Assembly: GCF_037975245.1 (NCBI RefSeq) | Contig: NC_092576.1 | Location: forward strand, 34,946,611-35,010,610 | From: Apostichopus japonicus | Lineage: Eukaryota; Echinodermata; Holothuroidea; Aspidochirotida; Stichopodidae | Direction of reading: 5' to 3' | Length of the DNA: 64,000 bases | Shown here: piece by piece, positions 1-11,873 of the stretch | How positions within the stretch are numbered: the stretch's first letter is position 1 | Layout of the letters: every line of letters starts with the position of its first letter | The notes under the pieces: model-generated | What the model was told of the DNA's origin: nothing | The model's database searches: none | What the model saw: only the letters and a program-made list of their open reading frames with translations | Position numbers and translations under genes: made by a program

Positions 1-177
1 TATTATTCGCACACGATCATTTTTTAAGCCCAAAGAAAATATAAAGTGCAATTAACATTTACTGCGAGTAAATGTCAACAGTGGTCGATAATATTTTTCT
101 CTGCTAAGAAAGATAATAATACATTGGACATTACGCTCACCAGTTGCCGCAATGAATCAAATATACACTGAACTTAC

Positions 178-249
178 AAACTGAATGTCAAGTTGATTGT
201 CGCGAACAGCCCGGCGGGAAGAGATGAAAGATTGTTTCCATAAAAGGTT
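178..249 (-). CDS. Gene A LRR exon, last in window
   Basis: 72 nt, acceptor TTTAG and donor GTAAGT; encodes TFYGNNLSSLPAGLFATINL. Counterpart of gene B 29461-29390. Downstream exons lie outside the window. Confidence 0.7.
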
Positions 250-449
250 CTAAACGAAATAATGAGTACATTTCTTGTGAAGAAGGTCTCAATATTATAA
301 TTCTTGTGAAATCTTCAAGGAAGATCGCAATATATTAGTTTGTGTAATATTGGGTAATATTAATGATTTGCCTATTTCAAATATAGACAACCGAATTTTG
401 TTAAATATGAAAATGAAACCTTATAAAGCAAACAGCTGGTAGAACTTAC

Positions 450-521
450 ATGTGGTGAACAAGGTTCAAACCAAGCAATGAGGTATTCGATAGAGTTTCA
501 ATTTTATTGTTTGAAAGGTAT
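450..521 (-). CDS. Gene A LRR exon
   Basis: 72 nt, acceptor GACAG and donor GTAAGT; encodes YLSNNKIETLSNTSLLGLN. Counterpart of gene B 29732-29661. Confidence 0.7.
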
Positions 522-625
522 CTGTCGAAAAACAAATGTGTTTGGTAAAAGTTAGATAAAGATAATTGCAGCAGCAGCAATAAGTAAACAAGTGCACAAA
601 GAGTTTGTAAGATATTATTACTCAC

Positions 626-697
626 ATGTCGCTCAGATTTTTGAGAGATTGAAACATGCCTTCCGGTATGTAGGCTATGTTATTTGAAACAAGCATT
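626..697 (-). pseudogene. Gene A LRR exon with destroyed splice acceptor
   Basis: The 72-nt coding block matches gene B 29908-29837, but the base pair before it reads AA instead of AG (TTTTAAAATGC against TTTTAGAATGC in coding sense). Skipping this exon would keep the frame, because it is phase 2-2. Confidence 0.65.
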
Positions 698-1314
698 TTA
701 AAATTAAGAGAAAGAGGTAAACCGAAGGAATATGTTATTTGCCCTAGTTGTAAAGAGGTGCGTCATTTTATATTGTGATAACGATTATTGCAAACAATAT
801 TTCCATGAGAAAAGTGAATCTGTAACACACAGTGCTGTTAAATACAATGACTATCATCAACGTAATATACAACAGTATCTGTGCTCCTGTTATTCTTAAG
901 CATCCCTCATAACAACATAATCGAAAAGATAAGTGTGCACCGCTATTTGTTACCGTGTGAACTTCGTTAGACATTTGGACACTTTTAGATCAGGTACATG
1001 CTGATGGCAACGTATCAGTCAATGTGATATGAATAGGCGAAAAGGTTTAACAAGGTATGAACTACAAGAGTATAAGGCAAACAATCCTTGTCTGACACAA
1101 ATTTCTCTATGCGTGGATTAAACATCCCTGTGACACATATTATACTATCTCGCTAATTAGCAGCAGGCAATTATATTTTACCACTTTTAGATCTCTCAGT
1201 GAGACAGTTAGTCATATGTGGGTTTTACAGTATGTTAGTTTATAGGAATGACGCAATATTTACATTTCACATAAATGGAGTAATATAGATACACAGCTAA
1301 AACTACTGTCTTAC

Positions 1315-1377
1315 AATCTTTTAGTCTCGGGGAAGAAGTCCGCAGTTGGTCGTGCTATATTGTTATCACACAAATCT
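1315..1377 (-). CDS. Gene A short LRR exon (63 nt)
   Basis: 63 nt, donor GTAAGA; encodes DLCDNNIARPTADFFPETKR. Identical architecture to gene B 30610-30548. Confidence 0.68.
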
Positions 1378-1823
1378 CTGTTGGAAGATAAAGACACCAA
1401 AATTAACATTCGTTTCAAGGATTGGGAAAAAAACTTCTTAGTATGCACACATGTCAAAACAAATCGAGAACCACTACTGCTAATCATTATCAATGTCCAA
1501 CTTCCTTGTACATTTTTCAACATTTTGAGCACATTGTATGTATGTACATATATGCTGATATCAAACTTTGCGTTGAAAATACTGGTGCATTACCAATCGA
1601 AAAGGCATTGGAAGCTTAAATATATCGAAGAGAAGATGATGTGTGCATGTGTATTAATTTAATATACCGCATATTTGTATGATATTTTATATATGAAATA
1701 ACAAGCCTTGTGTAAATCATCTACAATCATTAAATACCTGATAGCAGGAAGTCAGAAACTAGTGGCAACATCACGTGTATACAACAATGCTTACTGTTAG
1801 TTCTTAGACATTGAAGTACTCAC

Positions 1824-1895
1824 AAGTGTGTTAACGAAATATTTTTAGCAAACATAGATTTCGAAAATGTTGTCAATTCATTTTCATGTAGTTTT
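1824..1895 (-). CDS. Gene A LRR exon
   Basis: 72 nt, acceptor TTTCAG and donor GTGAGT; encodes KLHENELTTFSKSMFAKNIS. Counterpart of gene B 31112-31041. Confidence 0.7.
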
Positions 1896-2357
1896 CTGAA
1901 ATGACAAAAGGAGAAACAATTTAATACGACCTAACCATCAACAAATTAGCCACCATAATCACATTTTCATGCGGTGCCACCAGATATGATATTTGTCCAA
2001 ATGGAACTTACATAATAATTGTACAAAGCAAGTACGAAAATTAGTGTAAAAGATTAATTGTTATTTTAAACATGGTATAAAAGTAATGTACATCTAGGTA
2101 CCTCTGAAAGATCTAACAGTCATGAGTTCTGTTTTAATCATTTCAAAACTTTGACCTAGTAGACACATATAAGTTTTTTTGTTTTCATTTCTTGCATTTC
2201 CCTTCACGATGTGTTATTTAACACATTGTACACAGGTACCCAGATATCGCTTGCATTACAAATAAATTGTGAAAAATAATATTTTCAAAGGAATAAAGAA
2301 GAACCCTATGATGTTTTAATTTTAAACGACTTCTTGTTTCCTTTTCCTGTTTCTTAC

Positions 2358-2429
2358 AAAACTTTCAAAGCTTCAATTTGTCGAAAACAGTCCGGCGGGA
2401 GATGTGTTATTTGGGTGTTGCAAATTGAC
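2358..2429 (-). CDS. Gene A LRR exon
   Basis: 72 nt, acceptor GACAG and donor GTAAGA; encodes SICNTQITHLPPDCF. Counterpart of gene B 31676-31605. Confidence 0.7.
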
Positions 2430-3420
2430 CTGTCAGAGAAAGAAAATCATAGAATGTTGCTAAGCGATTCATCAATTGAATGTTGCTAAGCGATTCATCA
2501 ATGGAATGTTACAAATTATTTTAAATTTACTACAGAGTCTGCTATAATATCTAAATCTGACGAAGAACGCCCGGAGTGAATGGCAATTGAATACCTTCTA
2601 CTTGAACAACGCGTCCGCTCTCTAATATTTCAACATCATTGTGATTGTTATGTCAAGAATTTCTGAGGTACCTTCTACATTTGTTAATATTGACCAGCTA
2701 CGAGGGTTTCTTTTTTCCTTCAGTATAGGTGTTTGGTATGTACTATTTGCAGGGCTCACATTTAGTGAGTATATGTGCTGGTGTGTAGAATTAACCAGGC
2801 TCACATTTGGTGGGTATAGGTGTGTGATGTGTACAATGTACCGGGCGTGTGGATGAGACAAGTAACTAATGAGCAGTGATTACTGTATTAAAATCGTAAG
2901 AAAATTTCAAACATGGCATTGAAGCAAGACTTTTAACTTAAAACAGTTATAACTGTAGTAACAGTGTTATCTAAGTCATCGTTATGCGTTAATGATAGTT
3001 GCAGGCAAACCATAAAAATGAGCATCAGAGAAAAGAGAGAGGTGAAGAGAGCGTGGACCTGAAACCGCTAACTGTTATGTGTCTGGTGAAATTGAGTACC
3101 AGATATACGTATGCAGAACATGCGCACATGTTTTGTGTCTTTTATCGCTGTCTTTCTTACTCTTATTTATTTTGATTTATTATGATTTTTTGTATGTATA
3201 TTTGTATGTATATTTGCACGTGAAAAAAACAAAATAAATCAAATCAAATGATTCGAAATGCACGGTAACACGTGTTAATTTTCCCTTTTCTTGGGTTTTG
3301 TTGAGACTTTGAGCAAATTACTATAGCATAACTATATTTTCTCTCCATCAGTCTCTTTCCCTACACTAAATAGAGCACAAATGCAGAATCAAATATACTT
3401 AAATTTAGTAAATAACTCAC

Positions 3421-3492
3421 ACAAATTTCAATTTTGTAGTGTTATCAAAAATTCCATTCGGTAGACTCGTCAGACTGTTATACGACAAATCC
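3421..3492 (-). CDS. Gene A LRR exon, type Y
   Basis: 72 nt, donor GTGAGT; encodes DLSYNSLTSLPNGIFDNTTK. Counterpart of gene B 32666-32595. Confidence 0.72.
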
Positions 3493-3778
3493 CTGAGTAA
3501 AAGAAACATTTGTCATTAATTGACAGTGTAAGTGTGTTCCACATAGTTATTACAAACAATTCGATGTGAGCAGAGCATCGGAATTATTAGCAAAATGTTT
3601 CTGTAATATCGGTGATCATCATAATTTCATCATGATTATCATTGTCATTATCATTGTTTTTATCATAATTATTATCATTATCATATTCTTTATCATTATC
3701 ATATGTATAAAATCCCAGTGGAGGCTGAAATTTTTTTCACTGTTCTTGATTTTCCAACTCATTACGATGTTCATTTAT

Positions 3779-3825
3779 ATTAATATATATATATATATCT
3801 ATTTATATATGTATATATATGTTTG

Positions 3826-3878
<53 letters not shown>

Positions 3879-3880
3879 TG
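3779..3880. repeat. (TA)n microsatellite
   Basis: Interrupted TA repeat in the gene A intron just past the 3896 donor. Confidence 0.9.
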
Positions 3881-3895
3881 AAGTAGGTTACTCAC

Positions 3896-3967
3896 AGTTC
3901 TTTAAGGTTCGAATTTCCATTGAAGATGTCTTCTGAGAGCTCTTTGATGTTGTTATAACACAACCTC
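3896..3967 (-). CDS. Gene A LRR exon
   Basis: 72 nt, donor GTGAGT where gene B has GTAAGT; encodes [20 protein letters not shown]. Counterpart of gene B 33178-33107. Confidence 0.72.
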
Positions 3968-4434
3968 CTAAAATGATTAAGATACAAAGTATTCACTTAA
4001 ATGCAATTTCTTGCGCATGTTATGAGCATATTTACATACTTTGGTCTTAAAGCTTCATAAAAAGTTAATTACTTTTACCTCTCATTTGATATTAACACCC
4101 AATTGTGTCCTTATTTGTTCTAATCTCTACTTTTATATACCAATTCAAAGAACTTGTATTGTTAGTATGAGCAGTTCGAGTAACATGTTTTTTTATCAGA
4201 TAAATGATATGATCTGTTCATATTGCCAATACGACTGATTTTATCAAGAGTTTAGTGAAGTATTATTATTTGAAAAGGTCCGCAAGGTTGCTGAATATTA
4301 AGAACATGTGCTGGTATATTTCCTTTCTAAATTCGCGGTTCTACATCAAAACGTATAAGATGTTCGACAATAAAAATAAAGAGAGTGGCATTACAGATAT
4401 CTGCCAGCATGCAATTTACTTAATATTTTCTTAC

Positions 4435-4506
4435 AAGGTAGACAAATGTACAAGTTTCTGGAAAATGTTTTTGGGTAATTGCGTCAAGAGGTTGTCGTTG
4501 ATATAT
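4435..4506 (-). CDS. Gene A LRR exon, type X
   Basis: 72 nt, donor GTAAGA; encodes YINDNLLTQLPKNIFQK. Counterpart of gene B 33946-33875. Gene A goes straight from the 5407 exon to this one, without the three amplified pairs. Confidence 0.72.
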
Positions 4507-5050
4507 CTAAGTAAAGAAAGGAACAAAATTGTATGTTACCATGACAGAAATCCATATAACCTCACACAGAACATACAATGAATACAATCATCACTAATAA
4601 AGTGATAAATATGTGTTGAAAATAGTTGTTATATTGATAAAAAAAACATATATTGCATAGTCAACTCGCTCCTAATCTTGTTATGGTAGGAAATATCTGT
4701 GTTCGGTGCTTTCAGTAGCACAAAGACAGAGTTAAATGTCTTACCCTTTTCGGATGCAATCAAATTCAAATTAGCAAAGCATGTTGTTGGTTTTTTTTTC
4801 TTATAGGCGTAGCAAAATCGTAAATATTATTGTTGTTAGCTTTAATATTTCACTCAATAATCAAATAAAAAAGATAAAATGAGAAATAATGCAAGCATTT
4901 AGGCTGACGAATACATTCCTGAGATATTCTCATAGTAATCAATACTTCACTTTGAAAAATAAAATTCTGATAGTTAATATTACTAGATTTTTCAATGCAG
5001 ATATGATAGACTTACAAGTAACAAAACTTTTTTTCGAAAATGCATAAACT

Positions 5051-5110
5051 CATATATTTTTATATATATAAATATATATATATATATAGATATATATATA
5101 TATATTTATA

Positions 5111-5143
<33 letters not shown>

Positions 5144-5170
5144 GATATACATATATATATCTATATCTAT
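5051..5170. repeat. (TA)n microsatellite
   Basis: Interrupted TA repeat in a gene A intron, the same relative place as in each amplified gene B unit. Confidence 0.9.
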
Positions 5171-5335
5171 CTTTCGGTCTCGCTTACTTTGTTATTTGTT
5201 AGTCCATCATACCTGCTGTGACATATCAAGTGATATTAACTTGTAGATTATATCCAAGTGACGAATCGATTACTATGATAATATCTCAGGAATATTTTGT
5301 TAATCCTGAATAATGAAGCTTATTAAATAACTCAC

Positions 5336-5407
5336 AACAATTTCAAGCTTGTAGTGTTATCAAAAAGTCCTTTCGGTAGACTCTTCAGGTTGTTATACGA
5401 CAAATCC
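5336..5407 (-). CDS. Gene A exon 6: LRR, type Y
   Basis: 72 nt, donor GTGAGT; encodes DLSYNNLKSLPKGLFDNTTS. Counterpart of gene B 38425-38354. Confidence 0.72.
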
Positions 5408-5740
5408 CTAGAAAGACAAACATTTATCATTAAATTACAGTGTCAGTTTGATTAATGTTGATATTTTAAACCACTCACTTTAGACAGAGTATCGAATTCA
5501 TTAGCAAATGTGTCTGTGATATCGGCGATCATTATCATTATAATCACCTTCATCATCATCGTCGTCATAATAATCGCTATAATTTTTATAAATATCGTTA
5601 TTATTATAATTATCATGACAATGGCGATGATCACGATCATGATCAGTATCATTGATCTATTTTATATAATTAGGATTGTGAAATTTCGTCGATTGTGTCA
5701 TTTTCGGTATTGTATTTCAATATTAAAGATGTTTTTATAA

Positions 5741-5765
5741 ACACACACACACACACAAACACCAG

Positions 5766-5850
<85 letters not shown>
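5741..5850. repeat. (CA)n-(TA)n compound microsatellite
   Basis: ACAC run followed by a TA run, bordering the inverted PLE fragment of gene A. Confidence 0.9.
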
Positions 5851-5852
<2 letters not shown>

Positions 5853-6350
5853 AGAGAAAACCAGAGAAATAAGATATGACTCATAATTGGTCCCCCTGGG
5901 ACCTTCGTCAGCAATACTTGGCAGTCGAATGAGAAGTACAAAATGTGACACAATGAAAGTATGACGCTAGATAAGTGTAAGTTGCAGTGATGGAATTAAA
6001 ACCAAATAAACCATGACTATACAGGAAGCGGATTAAGGAGCAAAGAACGGATTATATATGCTTGTAGAACTGATAGTTGTTAAGGGGTCCCAAGTCTTTG
6101 TTGAGGCCGGTGATGTGAGACTTAATACGAAAGATCCAATCGATTTCTTTACGTTCACAAACAAATCTATTCGTGATAATTTTGCAGGATTCCCAGTTTC
6201 CGAACATTTCAATCTTCATAGTCATTCTCTAAAAAAACGTAAAATGTATTTTAATTGCCTCGAATATTCCAATATATTTTCTAAAACTTACTCCTTATTT
6301 GTCAATTATGAGTCATATCTAATTTCTCTGGTTTTCTCTAATAATGTTTT
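5848..6350. mobile_element. Inverted PLE fragment in a gene A intron, shorter copy
   Basis: Counterpart of 38836-39494 with the same outer arm sequence but a deleted right inner arm. FPVSEHFNLHSHSLK is still legible on the plus strand. The insertion therefore predates the gene duplication. Confidence 0.7.
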
Positions 6351-6380
6351 CTTTCGGAGTAAACGTGGATTTCGTTACAT

Positions 6381-6455
<75 letters not shown>
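6381..6455. repeat. (TA)n microsatellite
   Basis: Pure TA run on the right side of the PLE fragment in gene A. Confidence 0.9.
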
Positions 6456-6458
<3 letters not shown>

Positions 6459-6699
6459 CCAGATAAATGTTAGGAACTGTGCATACTGTCAATACGAATG
6501 CTTTGAAACATGAGTTTAGTACAACATTAGCATTAGAAAAGTGTCGCAACTTGTTGAATATTCAGCACATGTGTTGGTGTCTTTTATCTACGTTGGGGTC
6601 CTACCTCAAAACGTATATGATGTTCCAAAATAAAATGATAATTAAGAGAGTGATATAACAGATATCTGCCAGCAAGCAATTTCCTTAATATTTACTTAC

Positions 6700-6771
6700 A
6701 ACAAAGACAAATGTATAAGTTTCTTGAAAATTGTTGTGGGTAATTTCGTCAAGACGTTGTAGTTGATATGT
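6700..6771 (-). CDS. Gene A exon 5: LRR, type X
   Basis: 72 nt, donor GTAAGT; encodes HINYNVLTKLPTTIF-like core. Counterpart of gene B 39880-39809. Confidence 0.7.
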
Positions 6772-7431
6772 CTTTGTAAAAGAAAATGGAAACAAACTGT
6801 AAAAATGATATGTAACGATGATAGAAATCCATATTACCTTCCAAAGAACATACCATATATGCAATCAACACTAATTAAGCAATAAGTATGGGTTAAAACA
6901 GTTTATATAGTAATAAAAACATGTATTGCATAGTCAATTTAATTCTAATCTTGTTATGTTACCAAATATCCGTGTTAGGTGCTCTTAGTAGCAGAGTTAA
7001 ATATGTCTTACTATTCTATAATGCTATCAATTTAAATTGAAAATCATGTATTTGGTTTGTTCTCAAAGGCGTAACAAAATTGTAATCATTAGTCGTTAGC
7101 TATACCAAATCATTAACTAATCAAATGAGATAGAAAGAAGACAAAAAATTATTACAAGCATTTAGGCTGACAACAACTTTGAAACATCATGACATATGTT
7201 AAATATTAAAGATAAACCAATTATAGTCATGAATAGCTTAAATTAAATTATACATGATTGTATACTACTTTTAGCAGTAAATAAAGAGCTGTCAAGATAC
7301 ATTATCATTTAATTGTGGTATCATTAATACTAAGTAATGAAGTAAACCAAAATAAAGTTAGATGCTGTTATGAATATACAAAAAAAGAAGACAACTTTAA
7401 AATTTAATAAATGTAACGAGAGTATGCTTAC

Positions 7432-7503
7432 AAGGCTGTTAGCTGGGTTGTGTCATAGAATGTTTCCTCGTGAAGCTCTGATATCTTGTTTCTTGAAATA
7501 TTT
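7432..7503 (-). CDS. Gene A exon 4: LRR
   Basis: 72 nt, acceptor TGCAG and donor GTAAGC; counterpart of gene B 40770-40699. Confidence 0.7.
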
Positions 7504-7621
7504 CTGCAGAGGAATTTCAACAATACTGGTTTAAACTAATTCGTACATATGTTCAGCTAAAATACAAATACTGGTTATTACCACTACCAACAGTACTGTC
7601 AGATCCGTTGTGCATTGGGTA

Positions 7622-8700
<1,079 letters not shown>

Positions 8701-9208
8701 GATAGACCTGTCAGCAGATGCTACTGTGGAAAAAAAATACTAACATACTAATTCATTACCCAAAGACTATTTTACGAATGGCTGGTGAGGAGTCAAAGCA
8801 AATGTCCCTAAATGTCTGACTAGTGAGTGTACCTTGGTTAGATGGGTCAAATGACAGCTTTTCAGCGTTTTAAAGTAAACTGTCATCCGCTTGTTGTAAA
8901 TATGTGAACGAAATGCTGACGAAACCTTTAGAGATGTCTGGTTAGTCCAGTCAATCATTATGCAGAGGATTGTGTGTTTGGTCTTTTCCGTTTAAAAATA
9001 GGTCCTTCTCAGCAGCAACTGACACGTGTTAATAAGTTATTACACACATCATTTTCAAGTGATTAACGAGTGCATACCTTTAACAGTTTAAAAATAATAA
9101 AGGCATGAAAAACGGGTGAAAAGGCAATAATTTTGTAGTTGTTGTTGAAGGAAACACAGAACTAATATATTGTTAAGATATAAATCAGACAAGGAAACAG
9201 TAACTTAC

Positions 9209-9280
9209 AACAGGTTAAGAGAGGTGGTCAATCTGAAGGTGTCCTTTGGAATCAAACTGAGGTAGTTTCTAGAGAAGTCA
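9209..9280 (-). CDS. Gene A exon 3: LRR
   Basis: 72 nt counterpart of gene B 41906-41835, encoding DFSRNYLSLIPKDTF. A TGA appears in the shifted frame inherited from exon 1. Confidence 0.7.
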
Positions 9281-9662
9281 CTGTTGAGACATTAGAAAAC
9301 AGGTAAATGAATACGGACACCTCTATCCTTTTACTTTTGTGAAAGTTTTAGGTTATGGTATGTATATTCAGCTGATAAGAGATGAACAGTGTAATAAGAA
9401 ATGCATCATCATATATTAATAATAATGCAGAACAAAATGTTTTGTATTTGCTACAAAGATGTATTGATGTTTAAAGACTACAAACAAGTGATTCTTAATA
9501 AATAAAAACCACATATACTTTTAGAATATTATTCCGACAAAATTAATACACCCACACACATATACAACAGGGGTGTATTTTGTACAATCATAGCACTGGG
9601 TGATACGCCCTCATCGGTAGTTATAAGAAGCCAGTTTATACGCTTTCACACACCAGTAAAGT

Positions 9663-9722
9663 CACTGTAGTCGAGTGATACGGACTTCGGTCTGTGACAC
9701 AGACAGGGATCGAATCCTACCT
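9663..9722 (+). repeat. tRNA-related SINE head in gene A intron
   Basis: TAGTCGAGTGATACGGAC (A-box-like) and GGGATCGAATCCT (B-box-like) on the plus strand. The same element is at 42290-42346 in gene B, so it predates the duplication. Confidence 0.5.
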
Positions 9723-9955
9723 TAGCTGATAAGTCCCTTTTTTCACCATTTATTCAAATAAATTGTTGATTGTCAACCATTCCATAAACTGGTCTGTGTG
9801 GGGTTATTACATTATGTATAACGTACCATGTATGCAGTTACTATCCATGTTTCTTTTAATTTCTGGAGAGTTTGAATGAGTTGAATAATAATTAACCATT
9901 AAAGATGTAGAATTACTTTCGCTGAAGAAACCATTAGAGAGGTAGACGTACTTAC

Positions 9956-10085
9956 GCAAATGTAACATTTGATGGAATAACCAGTGACAAGTTATGCAGT
10001 TTTCTTCTAGAACAATCAACACTATAACCTTTCCTCGTTTCGTTACATCTACAGATTCCTTTGGAACCGCAAGCATATGGTAGTT
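9956..10085 (-). CDS. Gene A exon 2: LRRNT cap
   Basis: 130 nt, same splice sites as gene B 42688-42559. In phase 1 it encodes the LRRNT Cys pattern; in the phase forced by exon 1 it is open but is not an LRR cap. Confidence 0.7.
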
Positions 10086-10564
10086 CTAAAGATTGACAAA
10101 TCAAAGTATCATGCACTCCGTATAGGTAATTATGTTTTGCAATTTTATCGAGATTTGGTATTTATTGAAACGTGATATATATTTACTTTATTTTTAAGGG
10201 GAAGGTATGCTGAAAAAAAAACATATATTCGAGTCATGTGATATTAAAATAAATGTTTATTTTCGGCGACTTTGCACTCCCTCAGAACGACCATTGAATA
10301 TCCCTAGCTTCCAAGATATCACAGGAACTGTACTCATGTGTATTTTGCCGATTACCAGCACCCATTTTGAAGTAATTAACTTTCATTCAGGTTTGCTTAA
10401 AATCACATTAAATATTAACTTAAAAACAACAATTTTAATAATTGTTACCATGTTGTGTATAACATATCAAAAGCATATGTATATTATTCACTGAAAATAT
10501 AATTGAGTTAGCAAGAAAAATGAATGGTCACGTGTAAATTTTAGAAATACAAGAAAACCTTTAC

Positions 10565-10669
10565 CATTGGTTTCAGACGATATATATCGTAGCCTTCTTC
10601 TGCGTCGTTAGTCACGGCACTATTTTCCGTCACCAATATCAGAAATAACAGACTAAAGGCAATCTTCAT
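10565..10669 (-). CDS. Gene A exon 1: signal peptide with 2-nt insertion
   Basis: ATG at 10669-10667, then MKIAFSLLFLILVTENSAV, a signal peptide like that of gene B. The TA run adds 2 nt after the codons for DAEEGYDI, so the exon leaves in phase 0 instead of phase 1. The donor is GTAAAG. Confidence 0.65.
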
Positions 10670-10941
10670 TTTAGAGATTCTATTAAAATGATAACATAAA
10701 AAAGACTAAGACCCTCACCACGACGTGTCATATATGGCAGATAAATAACAAATGACCCATAATTGAAAATTAGTACTGTTTTAGAAAATAGATTGGAACT
10801 TTCGGGTAATGCTTGTGTATTGGCTATCAATATGGGTAGACTGCGTACTGTTTGTCACAACTCATCAATTTAAAGGTGGGGTAGTCTGTCAGGATTCTCC
10901 TGTTACTCATACCATATTCAAAGTTGTCTGATGATCGCTCT

Positions 10942-10949
10942 GTTTTAGA

Positions 10950-11014
<65 letters not shown>
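10942..11014. repeat. (TA)n microsatellite upstream of gene A
   Basis: Lies about 270-340 bases upstream of the gene A start codon, equivalent to the tract hit by insertions upstream of gene B. Confidence 0.9.
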
Positions 11015-11312
11015 ATATAAATATGTGATAAATATATCTATACGTCCAGTACGTCCAGAGGTTCGAATTTGTCACCTGTATTGAACAATACTATAGTTCT
11101 GTTTTTAGTGACGTAATTTGCCTTACTCTATATATCAAACATGGTGCTATCCAACTCGAAATCATTTTCATTCCTAGCGCAGGACCTCGAAAGCGATACA
11201 TTGAACCGAATCTGTTAAATGACTTGGAAATAAATGACAAATGAAAAGGAATATTTATCTATAACTGAAATTGTAATAAGTTGAAAACTCCAAAACAGTG
11301 AACAAACTTCCA

Positions 11313-11395
11313 GTCTCTACCGGGATTTGAGCCCAGGCCCCCGCTGTATGTACGGACACCCCCAACTTTCATATTCGGACAACCCTAACTGGGCA
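11313..11395 (-). repeat. Possible SINE fragment
   Basis: Minus strand GGGCTCAAATCCCGGTAGAG looks like a B box, with TGCCCAGTTAGGGTTG upstream. Paralogous copy at 50141-50225. The A box is weak. Confidence 0.4.
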
Positions 11396-11469
11396 TTGCG
11401 TCTTTGTCATGATAGTATTTATTCCAACGTATTTTGACGGCTACAGAAAGTGATTTCAAAGCAAGCCGG

Positions 11470-11563
11470 AATACATATGTATATATATTTTTATGTATGT
11501 ATGTATATATATATTTTTATGTATGTATGTATATATATATATTAATATATATATATATATAGG
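11470..11563. repeat. (TATG)n/(TA)n microsatellite at PLE 3' edge
   Basis: TATGTATG and TATATA blocks border the Penelope-like element. Confidence 0.85.
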
Positions 11564-11681
11564 AATAACGGAAAAACTGTTAAACAACTATGCTGCATTT
11601 AGAGAAAGGCTGGATCTCGAGTGAGATACAATAATTGAATTAGGTAAGTGATTGGAAGTAAAACAGCCAATGTTTGGTTTT

Positions 11682-11720
11682 TGCAGAGCTTTCGAGCAAA
11701 ACTAGCTCTTCTTCAGTGCA
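11682..11720 (-). ncRNA. Hammerhead ribozyme-like motif in PLE
   Basis: On the minus strand: stem I TGCA, core CTGAAGA, a GAGC...GCTC hairpin, GAAA, a minimal two-pair stem III with GCTC as the cleavage position, then TGCA closing stem I. Minimal-stem-III hammerheads are known in Penelope-like elements. There is one extra A beside stem II. Cleavage activity is not shown. Confidence 0.55.
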
Positions 11721-11873
11721 TGATCACCGAAAGTGACAAGGAGTAGCAGGAATTGAAACTGTTTTATAGAGAAGATGTCGGCATGGTTGTAAAGGCAAAG
11801 CGACTTACTGATTTCTGCTGAATAGAGCAGAAGTTTTAGAAATTCGGATTATTTTAATCCGCGTCGGATTATT

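Noticed and set aside
2622-2861. Conserved reading frame also at 31870-32112
   Set aside because: Intronic between LRR exons, made of GGCTCACATTTRGTG-type local repeats, and out of register with the LRR exons; conservation is explained by the duplication.
3190-3250. LINE 3' tail present only in gene A (AAATAAATCAAATCAAATG)
   Set aside because: The segment is extra relative to gene B and looks tail-like, but it is too short and AT-rich to assign.
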